Below are positions 51,337-59,811 of a DNA stretch of 64,000 nt, piece after piece. The stretch covers positions 172,779 to 236,778 of the forward strand of contig CCNB01000034.1 in NCBI GenBank assembly GCA_000824785.1, in the 5' to 3' direction. The notes beneath the pieces are model-generated. The model was not told where the DNA came from and did not search any database. It worked only from the letters and a program-made list of their open reading frames with translations. This stretch comes from Mesorhizobium plurifarium. GTDB taxonomy: Bacteria > Pseudomonadota > Alphaproteobacteria > Rhizobiales > Rhizobiaceae. The position numbers and the translations under genes were made by a program. The stretch's first letter is position 1. Every line of letters begins with the position of its first letter.

Positions 51337-52365
51337 ATGCGAGCAGTACGGCTCGAAGCAATCGGCAGCATCGCGCTTCGCGAGGTGGACAAGCCTTCGC
51401 CGGGGCCGGAGGATGTCCTGGTGCGGATCGAGGCCTGCGGCGTCTGCGGCACCGACCGGCACCTTTTCCATGGCGAGTTTCCCTGCACGCCGCCGGTGAC
51501 GCTCGGCCATGAATTCTGCGGCATCGTCGAAGGCGTGGGCGCGGCGGTGTCCGGCATTGCCGTAGGCGACCGTGTCACCGGCGATCCCAACATCGCCTGC
51601 GGGCGCTGCGCCCATTGCCATGCCGGCCGCATCAATCTGTGCAACAATCTCAGCGCCATCGGCATCCACCGCGACGGCGGCTTCGCCGATTATGTGCTGA
51701 TGCCGCAAAGCCAAGCCTTCCGGCTGCCCGCAAACCTCAAGCCTACGCATGGCGCCCTCTGCGAGCCGCTCGCCTGCTGCCTGCACGGCATCGACCTTGC
51801 CGCGATCCGGCCGGGCGCGTCGGTGGTGGTGCTCGGCGGCGGCGTCATCGGCCTGCTCGTCGTTCAGTTGGCCAAGCTCGCGGGCGCCGCGACCATCATC
51901 CTGTCGACCCGGCAGGCCTCGCGCCGCGCGCTTGCCAAGGAGCTCGGCGCGACCGCGACGATCGATCCTAGCGCCGGCGACCCAATCGCGGCCGTCGCCG
52001 GCGCGAATGGCCTGCTGCCGGGCGGCGTCGACGTGGTGCTGGAATGCGCCGGCGTGCGCGACACGGTCGAGCAATCGCTGCGCATGGCGCGGGCGGGCGG
52101 CACGGTGGTGATCGTCGGCGTGGTGCCGCAAGGCATGAAGGTGGAAATCGAGCCGTTCGATCTGTTGTTTCGCGAGCTGAAGGTGCTCGGCTCCTTCCTC
52201 AACCCGTTCACGCATGGAAGGGCGGCGCAGTTGATCGCCTCGGGCGCGATCGAGATCGACAGGCTGATTTCGAGGCAGGTCAGCCCGCAAGACGCACCGG
52301 ACGTGATCGCCAACCCGCCGGCACCGGGCGAAGTCAAGGTTCTGGTGGTGCCGGGCCGAGGCTAA
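51337..52365 (+). CDS. Zinc-dependent alcohol dehydrogenase (medium-chain family)
   Basis: A 342-residue zinc enzyme. The catalytic zinc ligands lie in EACGVCGTDRHLFHG and GHEFCG, and the structural zinc cysteines are in CGRCAHCHAGRINLC. The NAD-binding loop is VVVLGGGVIGLLVVQLAKLAGA. It is close to sorbitol, xylitol and L-threonine dehydrogenases. The ATG at 51337 has GAGG just before it, only 10 bases after the DctM stop, so the enzyme is part of the TRAP operon and should act on the imported compound. Its substrate is probably a polyol or hydroxy acid. Confidence 0.9.
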   Translation: MRAVRLEAIGSIALREVDKPSPGPEDVLVRIEACGVCGTDRHLFHGEFPCTPPVTLGHEFCGIVEGVGAAVSGIAVGDRVTGDPNIACGRCAHCHAGRINLCNNLSAIGIHRDGGFADYVLMPQSQAFRLPANLKPTHGALCEPLACCLHGIDLAAIRPGASVVVLGGGVIGLLVVQLAKLAGAATIILSTRQASRRALAKELGATATIDPSAGDPIAAVAGANGLLPGGVDVVLECAGVRDTVEQSLRMARAGGTVVIVGVVPQGMKVEIEPFDLLFRELKVLGSFLNPFTHGRAAQLIASGAIEIDRLISRQVSPQDAPDVIANPPAPGEVKVLVVPGRG

Positions 52366-52376
52366 GCGCGGATCTT

Positions 52377-52519
52377 CCTTCTCCCCTTGTGGAAGAAGGT
52401 GTCGCCGAAGGCGACGGATGAGGGGTGCTCCAGGGAATGCTAACGTCTCATTCCTTCCAACACCCCTCATCCGTCTCGGCGCTGCGCGCCGATCCACCTT
52501 CTCCCACAAGGGGAGAAGG
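52377..52519. repeat. Long inverted repeat after the alcohol dehydrogenase gene
   Basis: Arms at about 52377-52427 and 52461-52519 are inverted relatives: CCTTCTCCCCTTGTGG and GGATGAGGGGTG on the left, CACCCCTCATCC and CCACAAGGGGAGAAGG on the right, with less matched middles. Such CTTCTCCCC-type palindromes are common between genes in rhizobia. It could end both the ADH transcript and the convergent TRAP binding-protein transcript. Confidence 0.85.
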
Positions 52520-52529
52520 TAAGACCCAC

Positions 52530-53639
52530 CTACAGCTTGCCGTTGCGCTGCTGCACCATCATGAAGGTGTCGTAGTTGTATTCGGCGACCTGGGCCCAGA
52601 GATAGTGCTCCTTGCGGAAAGCCTTGATCGATTCCCAGATCTTCTTGAACGCCACGTTGTTGGATTCCATCTCGGCATAGACCTCGTTGGCCTTCTCGAA
52701 ACAGGCGGCCATGATCTCCTGGCTGAACGGCCTGAGCTTGGCGCCGCCAGCCACCAGCCGCCGCACCGCCGGCGGATTCACATAGTCGTATTTCTGCAGC
52801 ATGTTGGCGTCCGCGGCCTGCGCCGCGGTGCGCACCAGCGATTTGTAGGTCGGCGAAAGCTCCTCGTATTTCGCCTTGTTGAACAGGAGATGGACGGTCG
52901 GGCCGCCTTCCCACCAGCCGGGATAATAGTAATAGGGCGCGACCTTGTAGAAGCCGAGCTTCTCGTCGTCATAGGGGCCGACCCATTCGGCGGCGTCGAT
53001 GGTGCCCTTTTCCAGCGCCGGGTAGATGTCGCCGCCGGCGATCTGCTGCGGCACGACGCCGAGCTTCTCGACGACCTTGCCGGCAAAGCCGCCGATGCGC
53101 ATCTTGAGGCCCGAGAGATCGGCGACGCTGTTGATTTCCTTGCGGAACCAGCCGCCCATCTGGACGCCGGTGTTGCCGCCCGGCAGGCCATACAACCCTT
53201 GCGTGCCAAGGAATTCGTTGAACAGGTCGATGCCGCCGCCATGATAGTGCCAGGCGTTCATGCCGCGTGCGTTGAGCGAGAAGGGCACGGCCGCACCGAG
53301 CGCCCAGGTGGGATCCTTGCCCCAGTAGTAATAGGCCACGGTATGGGCCGCTTCGACGGTGCCGGCGGCGGTGGCGTCGGCTGCCTGCAGGCCGGGCACC
53401 AGTTCGCCCGAAGCGAAGACCTGGATCTGGAAATTGCCGTCGGTCGCTTCCGACAGCATCTTGGAGAAGACTTCGGCGCCGCCATAGATCGTGTCGAGCG
53501 ACTTCGGGAAGGACGACGCCAGCCGCCAGGTCACTTTCGGGTTGGACTGGGCAATGGCCGGCGTGGCGAGTGCCGCGGCCGCTGCGGCGGCACCCACGCC
53601 GGAGGCACCGGCCTTGCGAATGAACGAACGACGATCCAT
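52530..53639 (-). CDS. TRAP transporter substrate-binding protein (TakP-like, Tat-exported)
   Basis: A 369-residue periplasmic protein that captures the TRAP substrate. The signal is twin-arginine type: MDRRSFIRKAGASGVGAAAA, cleaved near ATPAIA before QSN. VTWRLASSFPKSLDTIYGGAEVFSKMLSEA, FASGELVPGLQAADAT and VEAAHTVAYYYWGKDPTWAL are very like TakP of Rhodobacter, which binds 2-oxo acids with a metal as a dimer. The ATG at 53639 follows GGGAGGAAAC. It is convergent with the permease operon (48925-52365), not part of it, yet almost surely serves it. Ligand is inferred from the family. Confidence 0.9.
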   Translation of the reverse strand: MDRRSFIRKAGASGVGAAAAAAALATPAIAQSNPKVTWRLASSFPKSLDTIYGGAEVFSKMLSEATDGNFQIQVFASGELVPGLQAADATAAGTVEAAHTVAYYYWGKDPTWALGAAVPFSLNARGMNAWHYHGGGIDLFNEFLGTQGLYGLPGGNTGVQMGGWFRKEINSVADLSGLKMRIGGFAGKVVEKLGVVPQQIAGGDIYPALEKGTIDAAEWVGPYDDEKLGFYKVAPYYYYPGWWEGGPTVHLLFNKAKYEELSPTYKSLVRTAAQAADANMLQKYDYVNPPAVRRLVAGGAKLRPFSQEIMAACFEKANEVYAEMESNNVAFKKIWESIKAFRKEHYLWAQVAEYNYDTFMMVQQRNGKL

Positions 53640-53886
53640 TAAGTTTCCTCCCTTGCGGATCAGCTGACCGATGCAGGACATCCTCGGTGTCCGAACCGGT
53701 TGGGGGAGAAACATACACGGGCAAGAAGTCGAGTCCAGCGCCGCCGGCCAAGCTTGCAGCCATTCAGCGGCCCACTGCAACTATAGTCTAACATCCTCTC
53801 GTCTGGCCCATGCGAGGCGGCGAAACTTGCCATGGAAAAGCCGCGACGGATCGCTTATTTTATAGGCAGAACAAATCCTTGGCCTG

Positions 53887-54678
53887 ATGGAAACCAAACC
53901 CAAAATGCAGCAGCCGCTCGTCGCAATCTCGACCGACGTCCGCCAGTTCGACAACTACACCTGGCACGCAGCGCCCCAGCAATATCTGGAGGCGGCGGTC
54001 GCCGGCGCCGGCGTGTTCCCGCTCCTGGTGCCGTCCTTCGGCGACCGGCTCGACCTCGACGAATTGCTGTCATCCGTCGACGGCGTCATGGTCACCGGGT
54101 CGAAGTCCAACGTGCATCCCTCGCTCTATGGCGGGGACCCGAGTGAGGCCAACGGGCCCTACGACCCGGCGCGGGACGCCACCACGCTGCCGCTTATCCG
54201 CAAGGCGATCGAGCGCGGCGTGCCGCTGCTTGCGATCTGCCGCGGCATCCAGGAGCTGAACGTCGCGCTGGGCGGCACGCTGGGCACCGAAATCCAGGAG
54301 CGCGAAGGCTCGCTCGACCACCGCGCGCCGGTGAGCGACAATCAGGAGGAGCGCTTCGCCATCCATCAGACGGTTTCGATCAAGCCCGGAAGTTGCCTTG
54401 CCGGCGTGTTCGGCGCCGGTGAGATCAAGGTGAATTCCCTGCATCGCCAAGCGATCGACCTGCTGGGCTCCAGACTCCAGGTCGAGGCCTTGGCCACCGA
54501 CGGCACGATCGAAGCGGTCTCGGTCAAGGATGCGCGAGCCTTCGCGGTCGGCGTGCAGTGGCACCCCGAATACTGGGTGAAGTCAGACAGCAATTCCGCC
54601 AAGATCTTCAAGGCCTTCGGCGATGCCGTGCGGCTGCACGCGGCCGCGAAGGCAGGTGCCCGCGCCGCGGCGGAATAG
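53887..54678 (+). CDS. Gamma-glutamyl-gamma-aminobutyrate hydrolase family protein (PuuD-like)
   Basis: A 263-residue class I glutamine amidotransferase-like hydrolase. The nucleophile is in LLAICRGIQELNVALGG and the His-Glu pair in VGVQWHPEYW. VMVTGSKSNVHPSLYGG is typical of the PuuD group, which cleaves gamma-glutamyl-GABA in putrescine breakdown. No other puu gene adjoins it, so another gamma-glutamyl amide is possible. The ATG at 53887 lacks a strong ribosome site; an in-frame ATG at 53905 is an alternative. Converges with the following small gene, 15 bases between stops. Confidence 0.88.
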   Translation: METKPKMQQPLVAISTDVRQFDNYTWHAAPQQYLEAAVAGAGVFPLLVPSFGDRLDLDELLSSVDGVMVTGSKSNVHPSLYGGDPSEANGPYDPARDATTLPLIRKAIERGVPLLAICRGIQELNVALGGTLGTEIQEREGSLDHRAPVSDNQEERFAIHQTVSIKPGSCLAGVFGAGEIKVNSLHRQAIDLLGSRLQVEALATDGTIEAVSVKDARAFAVGVQWHPEYWVKSDSNSAKIFKAFGDAVRLHAAAKAGARAAAE

Positions 54679-54693
54679 ACACTTCGCTTATAT

Positions 54694-55086
54694 TCAGTTG
54701 CTGCTGTCGCTGTTCAGCGCGAGAAGCGGCGCGACCGGCGCGTAGGATTCGTAGCCGTCGCCATCGGCGACCTCGAAGGTGACGATCGGATCGACGCCAT
54801 TCTCGCTGAAAGCGACCGAGCCGTCCGCCTGCTCGCGCCAGAATTTCACGCGCTCGATGCCGGGCATCAGCTTGCGGCAGTCCGGGGCGACGTCGAGCCG
54901 CGACAGGCCGTCCGAGACCGGAGCTCCGCGCTGCACGGCGCAGGCGGCTTCGTCGCCATTGGCCGTCAATCGATAGGTGCTCGAGGAGGCGGTCTCGACA
55001 GCCGTGCTTTGGCCCTCGCCGCCAGACAGGACATGCGCGCCCCCGAACAACGCAACCGACACAACCAACCCGACGAACAGCTTCAC
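54694..55086 (-). CDS. Secreted AprI/Inh-like protein (protease inhibitor domain)
   Basis: A 130-residue exported protein. Residues 1-20 form a signal peptide (KLFVGLVVSVALFGGAHVL). The mature domain has the layout of the AprI/Inh (Omp19) beta-barrel: TYRLTANGDEAACAVQRGAP, a second cysteine in LDVAPDCRKLMPGIERVKFW, then SVAFSENGVDPIVTFEVADG. The two cysteines probably pair. Alkaline-protease inhibitors of this family sit in the periplasm, but several rhizobial relatives have no protease partner; none is seen here. The family call is moderate. Confidence 0.65.
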   Translation of the reverse strand: MKLFVGLVVSVALFGGAHVLSGGEGQSTAVETASSSTYRLTANGDEAACAVQRGAPVSDGLSRLDVAPDCRKLMPGIERVKFWREQADGSVAFSENGVDPIVTFEVADGDGYESYAPVAPLLALNSDSSN

Positions 55087-55242
55087 GCCGCTTCTCCACG
55101 CTCAACCAGCATGGAAAATGATTTCAAAGCGTTAAGTGGGAGTTAATGGGGCTGCTAAAGCATTAACAAATGTGGCGAAAGCGCCTGGAGCGGTTCAACG
55201 TTCGATGGAGGGAAGACCGCCTTATACCTGCCTGAAGGCGCT

Positions 55243-56226
55243 CTAGCCGCGCGCCTTGATGTTGATGGTCTCCGGCACGGGCGTCAGCGGCCGGCGCTCG
55301 GCGAACCAGGAGACGAGATTGTCGACGCAGAGATCCGCCATGGCGCGGCGGGTGTGGACCGACGCCGAGCCGACATGCGGCAGAAGCGAGGTGTTGGGGG
55401 CGTCGAGCAGGGCCCGCGGCACGTTCGGCTCTTCGGCAAAGACGTCGAGCCCGGCGGCGGCGATGGCGCCGCTCTCGAGGGCGGCGGCGAGTGCCGCTTC
55501 ATCCACCGTCGAGCCGCGGCCGATATTGACGAAGACACCGTTCGAACCCAGCGCCGACAAGATCTCGGCATTGATCGCCCTCTCCGTGGCAGCGCCGCCC
55601 GGGGCAACGCAGATCAGCGTGTCGACGGCTTCGGCAAGCCCTTTCAAAGTGGCATGATAGTCGTAAGCCAGGCCTTGGACCCTGCGGCGGTTGTGGTAGG
55701 CGATCGGCAGGCCGAAGGCTTCGATGCGGCGGGCGACGGCCCGGCCGATGCGGCCCATGCCGAAGATGCCGACGCTGCGGCCGCGCAAGGTAAGCCGGCT
55801 CAGGCGATAATTGCCCTTCTCCGCCCAGTCGCCGTCGCGCAGCCATTTCTCGGCGGCGTAGAGCTCGCGCACGGTGTTGATCAAAAGGCCGATGGCTGTG
55901 TCGGCGACCTCCTCGGTCAAAACGTCGGGCGTGTTGGTGACCATGACGCCGCGCTTGGCCGCGTGATTGGCGTCGACGGAATCGTAGCCGACGCCGAAAC
56001 TGGCGATGATCTCGAGATTGGGCAGCGCTTCGATCATCGCCGCGCTGATGCCTGCGTAGGACGCGATGCCGCGCACCGTCGCGCGCATCTCTTCCGTCAC
56101 CAGCGCCGGATCGGCGCGTTCGATCCGCACAGGCCTGAACGCCTTGTCGATGCGGCTGACGGCATGATCGTTGAAATCGGCGGGCACCAGGATGGCGACC
56201 GGCAATCTTCCTTCGGGCTTGGTCAT
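55243..56226 (-). CDS. D-isomer-specific 2-hydroxyacid dehydrogenase (glyoxylate/hydroxypyruvate reductase-like)
   Basis: A 327-residue NAD(P)H enzyme. The cofactor loop is GIFGMGRIGRAVARRIEAFG; the catalytic Arg is in NIGRGSTVDE, the Glu in FAEEPNVP and the His in LLPHVGSAS, the full triad of the family. HNRR after the Rossmann strand suggests NADPH preference, as in glyoxylate/hydroxypyruvate reductases. Its ATG overlaps the stop of the LacI gene by four bases (ATGA), so the regulator and enzyme are co-expressed. Substrate is probably a small 2-oxo acid such as hydroxypyruvate or glyoxylate. Confidence 0.9.
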   Translation of the reverse strand: MTKPEGRLPVAILVPADFNDHAVSRIDKAFRPVRIERADPALVTEEMRATVRGIASYAGISAAMIEALPNLEIIASFGVGYDSVDANHAAKRGVMVTNTPDVLTEEVADTAIGLLINTVRELYAAEKWLRDGDWAEKGNYRLSRLTLRGRSVGIFGMGRIGRAVARRIEAFGLPIAYHNRRRVQGLAYDYHATLKGLAEAVDTLICVAPGGAATERAINAEILSALGSNGVFVNIGRGSTVDEAALAAALESGAIAAAGLDVFAEEPNVPRALLDAPNTSLLPHVGSASVHTRRAMADLCVDNLVSWFAERRPLTPVPETINIKARG

Positions 56227-57245
56227 GCACGCTCCACCGGCTTGCCGGTCGACTGCCGCACATGCAGTTCCGGCTTGATCAGTTCCTGCGAGGGCCGCAC
56301 CGCCTGCCCGTTCAACTTGTCGAGCAAGGCGCTCGCGGCGCGGCGGCCGACCTCGCGCTGACCGTTCCAGACCGTGGTCAGTGCCGGCGTCGCGATTGCC
56401 GCCTCCTCGAGATCGTCATAGCCGGTCACGGAGATATCGACGCCCGGCACGAGGCCGGCGCGCGCGATGCCGTTCATCAGCCCGATCGCGACCAGGTCGT
56501 TCCAGCAGCAGGCGGCGGTGGGCTTGTCCTTCAGCGCCAGAAACTGCCCCGCGGCCTCGAACCCTGCCTGCTTGGTGCGCGGCCCCGGAATGCGCCAGGA
56601 CGGCTTCACCTCCAGGCCGGCGGCCTCCATCGCGTTGAGGTAACCCTGATAGCGGTCGCGGCCGGTCGATGTCTGGTCGGTGCCGCCGACCATGGCGATG
56701 CGCTTGTGGCCGAGCGAGATCAGATGATTGGTGGCCAATGCGGTGCCATAGGCATCGTCGCCGCGGAAGACCGGCACGTCGGCGCCGGCCACGGTGCGCG
56801 CGATCAGCACCGCCGGCAGGCCGTTTTCCTCGGCCATGATGATGTCCTCGGCCGGCGTGCCGATGGCCGGCGACATGATGACGCCGTCCGCGCCGAGCTG
56901 CAGCAGCGTGTCGATGAAGGTGCGCTGCTTTTCCAACTGGTCGTAATGGTTGGAGAGGATGAAGGTCTGGCGGCTGCGGTCGAGCTCGCTTTCGATCGAG
57001 CGCAGGATCTCGGCGAAGAACGGGTTCATGATGTCGTGAACGACGACGCCGACAATGCCGGACCGCGAGGTGCGCAACGAGGCGGCGCGGCGGTTGTAGA
57101 TATAGCCGATGGCGCGGGCATGCTCCTTGATACGCTCGCGCGTGGCGCCGGCCACCAGCGGGCTGTCGCGCAGCGCCAGCGATACCGTTGCCGTGGAGAC
57201 GCCGAGCGCATCCGCGATCGTCGAAAGCTTGATCTTCTGAGCCAG
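56223..57245 (-). CDS. LacI-family regulator with probable CTG start
   Basis: A 340-residue regulator. The full helix-turn-helix, QKIKLSTIADALGVSTATVS, then LALRDSPLVAGATRERIKE, is readable only if translation begins at the CTG at 57245, which has GGGGAG eight bases before it; an in-frame stop lies seven codons further upstream and there is no ATG, GTG or TTG between. Starting at the GTG at 57155 would delete the recognition helix. The effector domain has VVVHDIMNPFFAEILRSIE and VTGYDDLEEAAIATP. It is coupled to the 2-hydroxyacid dehydrogenase; a TTTAAATTGTTTAAA palindrome at 57266-57280 is a likely operator. Confidence 0.85.
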   Translation of the reverse strand: MAQKIKLSTIADALGVSTATVSLALRDSPLVAGATRERIKEHARAIGYIYNRRAASLRTSRSGIVGVVVHDIMNPFFAEILRSIESELDRSRQTFILSNHYDQLEKQRTFIDTLLQLGADGVIMSPAIGTPAEDIIMAEENGLPAVLIARTVAGADVPVFRGDDAYGTALATNHLISLGHKRIAMVGGTDQTSTGRDRYQGYLNAMEAAGLEVKPSWRIPGPRTKQAGFEAAGQFLALKDKPTAACCWNDLVAIGLMNGIARAGLVPGVDISVTGYDDLEEAAIATPALTTVWNGQREVGRRAASALLDKLNGQAVRPSQELIKPELHVRQSTGKPVERA

Positions 57246-57265
57246 GCCCTTCGCTCCCCAGGGTC

Positions 57266-57280
57266 TTTAAATTGTTTAAA
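57266..57280. promoter_or_regulatory. Candidate operator before the LacI/2-hydroxyacid dehydrogenase genes
   Basis: TTTAAATTGTTTAAA is a 15-base imperfect palindrome (two TTTAAA hexamers around TTG) in the 65-base gap between the EamA gene and the LacI start. Location 21 bases before the predicted start suggests autoregulation. Confidence 0.5.
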
Positions 57281-57310
57281 TTCGGCCTTATGCCATCGAT
57301 CGGGAGCAAA

Positions 57311-58252
57311 TCAAAGTTTTTTCGCCAGCGCCTCGGCCTCAGTGTCGAGCGAAGCGGAGTTGCGCACGCGAAGCCGGTGCTCGCGGTGAATGATGTAGAG
57401 CCCGCTGGCAACGATGATGGCAGCACCGAGCAACGTCCAGCGGTCGGGGAACTGGTGGAAGATCACCCAGCCGGAGATGATCATCCACACCATCTGCGAA
57501 TAGGGGAACGGCGCCAACTGCGTCGTGGTCGCCAGACGATAGGCGCGGACCAGCAGATAGTGCCCGCCGGCGCCGAAGACGCCCAGCATCAGGACGACGA
57601 ACCATTGGATGCCGCCGTGCGGCAGCGCGGGCGAGAAGGCGAGCATCGGGGCCAGCAGCACCGACGGCGCCAGCGCCGAGAACAATATCAGGCTCTCGGA
57701 GGTTTCCGTCGCCGACATGCGCCGCGTCATGATGACGTAGAAGCTGTTCGACAGCATCGAGCCCAGCGCGAAGAGATGGCCGATGCCGAACACGCCGACG
57801 CCCGGCCGGGTGATGATCAGAACACCGACAAAGCCGGTGAGGATCGCGAGCCGTCGCCGCCAGCCGGCCCATTCGCCAAGCAGCGGGCCGGCGAGAGCGG
57901 TGATCACCATCGGGCCGAAGAAATAGATCGAGGTGGTTTCGGCGAGCTGCAGTGTCTTCAGCGCCAGGATGTTGAACATGGTGGAGCCGAAAAGCATGCA
58001 GCCGCGCAATATATGCGCCGGCAGGTTGTTGGCGCGAAAACGCCTCGGCTCGCGCCAGCCGCGCAGAAAGAGGCCGACCAGCAGGACATGGACGGCGAAG
58101 CGGGTCCAGGCGACGATCAGCGCCGAGACGCCGGCCAGCACCAGATATTTGCTGGAGGTGTCCAGAAAGGTGAAGCAGACATAGACGCAAAGCATCAGAA
58201 GCATCGCCGCGGGCGGCGTTGCGCTGTCGTCGGTGTTTTTGGGAATGCTCAA
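57311..58252 (-). CDS. EamA/DMT-family transporter
   Basis: A 313-residue inner-membrane protein with ten predicted spans in two EamA repeats. The first has LLMLCVYVCFTFLDTSSKYL and the pairing region AETTSIYFFGPMVITALAGP; the second has MTRRMSATETSESLILFSAL and the terminal LAPFPYSQMVWMIISGWVIF. DMT exporters move amino acids, nucleosides or organic cations. It is 65 bases upstream of the LacI-dehydrogenase pair on the same strand and could be co-regulated. Substrate not known. The ATG at 58252 is 246 bases from the DUF2000 gene. Confidence 0.88.
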   Translation of the reverse strand: MSIPKNTDDSATPPAAMLLMLCVYVCFTFLDTSSKYLVLAGVSALIVAWTRFAVHVLLVGLFLRGWREPRRFRANNLPAHILRGCMLFGSTMFNILALKTLQLAETTSIYFFGPMVITALAGPLLGEWAGWRRRLAILTGFVGVLIITRPGVGVFGIGHLFALGSMLSNSFYVIMTRRMSATETSESLILFSALAPSVLLAPMLAFSPALPHGGIQWFVVLMLGVFGAGGHYLLVRAYRLATTTQLAPFPYSQMVWMIISGWVIFHQFPDRWTLLGAAIIVASGLYIIHREHRLRVRNSASLDTEAEALAKKL

Positions 58253-58498
58253 GGTCGGGCCGAAGGAAGATAGACATTACCCTTCTGCGGCAATCGCCGC
58301 TGGCCAGCAAGCCAAAAGCGACTGGCCCAACAAGCGCGCCGGACAGGCTTAGAGCGGATTGCCGTCGGCGATTGGTTCGAACGGTTCTCGCGGGTCGTCA
58401 TCCACGGCCGGAGCAAGGAGCGAAGCGACGCGCGCAGACCCGAGGATGACGAGGTCGCGAGGTTGCAGCCAATCCCGAACGTTCAAGACGGTACAAAA
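58253..58498. other. Intergenic region with dispersed repeat
   Basis: This 246-base gap contains the promoter region of the EamA gene and, at 58395-58452, a repeat with perfect 9-base ends TCGTCATCC/GGATGACGA. No coding sequence is supported. Confidence 0.5.
58395..58452. repeat. Palindromic intergenic repeat with TCGTCATCC ends
   Basis: Arms TCGTCATCC (58395-58403) and GGATGACGA (58444-58452) are exact complements. The middle holds GGAGCAAGGAGCGAAGCGAC. Similar elements recur between genes in rhizobial genomes. It stands 46 bases after the DUF2000 stop on that gene's strand. Confidence 0.65.
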
Positions 58499-58909
58499 TC
58501 AACCATGCATGCGGGCGCCCTTGGTGATCTTGTCGACGAGTTTTTTGTCGCCGCGCAAGGCGATGCCGACAATCCTGGCGTCGTCCGGCGCGAATTCGGC
58601 GAAGACGGCGCGGTTGGCGACGTCGTGCCCGGTCGAAAACATCTCCTCGACATAGGCGGACGTCGTCACCCCGCGCTCCAAGGCCCGGCGATGGATCGTG
58701 CCCAGCGTCGCTGCATCGGCCGACAGGACGATGACCGGCTGGATCGACATCGGGTTATAAAGGTTGCCGGCGCGGTCGCGATAGGGCTCGCCGATGATTT
58801 CGGGAAACTGCGCGACGATGCCGCTGGTCAGGAACGCGGTGACGTTGAGCTTCTGCCACACCGGCAGATCCTCTCTCAGGACAATTGCAATTTTCGTATC
58901 GAACACCAA
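58499..58909 (-). CDS. DUF2000 family protein
   Basis: A 136-residue soluble protein of the DUF2000 family. VFDTKIAIVLREDLPVWQKLNVTAFLTSGI at the start and the central IGEPYRDRAGNLYNPMSIQPVIVLSAD are family-typical. FSTGHDVANRAVFAEF near the C-terminus is also conserved. These proteins resemble peptidyl-tRNA hydrolase-type folds, but no function has been shown. The start is a GTG at 58909. Only 41 bases separate it from the divergent AraC gene, a pairing often seen and suggesting regulation by that AraC protein. Confidence 0.85.
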   Translation of the reverse strand: MVFDTKIAIVLREDLPVWQKLNVTAFLTSGIVAQFPEIIGEPYRDRAGNLYNPMSIQPVIVLSADAATLGTIHRRALERGVTTSAYVEEMFSTGHDVANRAVFAEFAPDDARIVGIALRGDKKLVDKITKGARMHG

Positions 58910-58950
58910 GATTGATACTCCGAGATGGCCATGACGGGCGGAACAGGGCG

Positions 58951-59811
58951 ATGGCGCAGGCTCTAGGCGCGGAAGCGACGGAAGGTCTTGAACGTTCGTG
59001 CGCGGATGCAGCCAACGGCGATCGCATCGTTTCGGCGCCGGGCGGGCTTGGCCTCGAACGCATCGAGGCGCGCTTCCACGGCAACGCCTTCGAGCTGCAC
59101 CGGCACGACACCTATGCGATCGGCGTTACACTCAACGGCGTGCAGCGCTTCCATTATCGCGGCGCGCTGCAGCACAGCCTGCCGGGCCAGGCGATCGTGC
59201 TGCACCCCGACGAATTGCACGATGGCGGCGCCGGCACGGAAGACGGGCTGCGCTACAGGATCCTCTACCTGGAGCCGTCCCTGCTGCTCGACTGCCTCGG
59301 CGGCGAGCCGCTGCCCTTCGTCCATGGCGCCGTTGTCGACGATCCGGCGCTACGGGACACGCTGTTCTCGGCGCTGGCGCCGCTGGACGAAGAGCTCTGC
59401 GACCTGTTCGTGGCGGATTTCGTCGCGCAACTGGCGCAGCATCTGAGACGCCACGCGGGAAAGCCGGCAAAGTCAGCGAGCAAGACCGCCTGGCGCGCAG
59501 CGGCGCTTGCGCGCGACTATCTGGAAGAGAATGCCGAGCGTGCAGTGCATTCCGATGAGCTGGAGGCCGTCACCGGCCTCGACCGCTACGCGCTGTCGCG
59601 CCATTTTCGCGCCACCTATTCGACCAGTCCGCATCGCTTCCTGTTGATGCGCCGGCTGCAAAGAGCGCGACGCATGATCGCCGAGGGCGAGTCGCTGGCG
59701 GAAATCGCCGCCGGCGCCGGCTTCAGCGACCAGAGCCATTTCAACCGGCATTTCAAGAAGGCGTTCGGCATGACGCCGGGGCGCTGGGCGACGCTTGTGC
59801 GCGACGCGTAG
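58951..59811 (+). CDS. AraC-family transcriptional regulator
   Basis: A 286-residue regulator. The N-terminal cupin-like sensor has FHGNAFELHRHDTYAIGVTLNGVQRFHYRG and PGQAIVLHPDELHDG. The C-terminal domain has two helix-turn-helices: AVHSDELEAVTGLDRYALSRHFR and SLAEIAAGAGFSDQSHFNRH, ending FKKAFGMTPGRW. I chose the ATG at 58951; the frame continues back to 58885 into the DUF2000 gene. It is divergent from DUF2000, which is its probable target. The ligand is not known. Confidence 0.88.
   Translation: MAQALGAEATEGLERSCADAANGDRIVSAPGGLGLERIEARFHGNAFELHRHDTYAIGVTLNGVQRFHYRGALQHSLPGQAIVLHPDELHDGGAGTEDGLRYRILYLEPSLLLDCLGGEPLPFVHGAVVDDPALRDTLFSALAPLDEELCDLFVADFVAQLAQHLRRHAGKPAKSASKTAWRAAALARDYLEENAERAVHSDELEAVTGLDRYALSRHFRATYSTSPHRFLLMRRLQRARRMIAEGESLAEIAAGAGFSDQSHFNRHFKKAFGMTPGRWATLVRDA

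Noticed and set aside
56223..57155. Truncated LacI pseudogene
   Set aside because: The missing helix-turn-helix is present in frame upstream when the CTG start is used.
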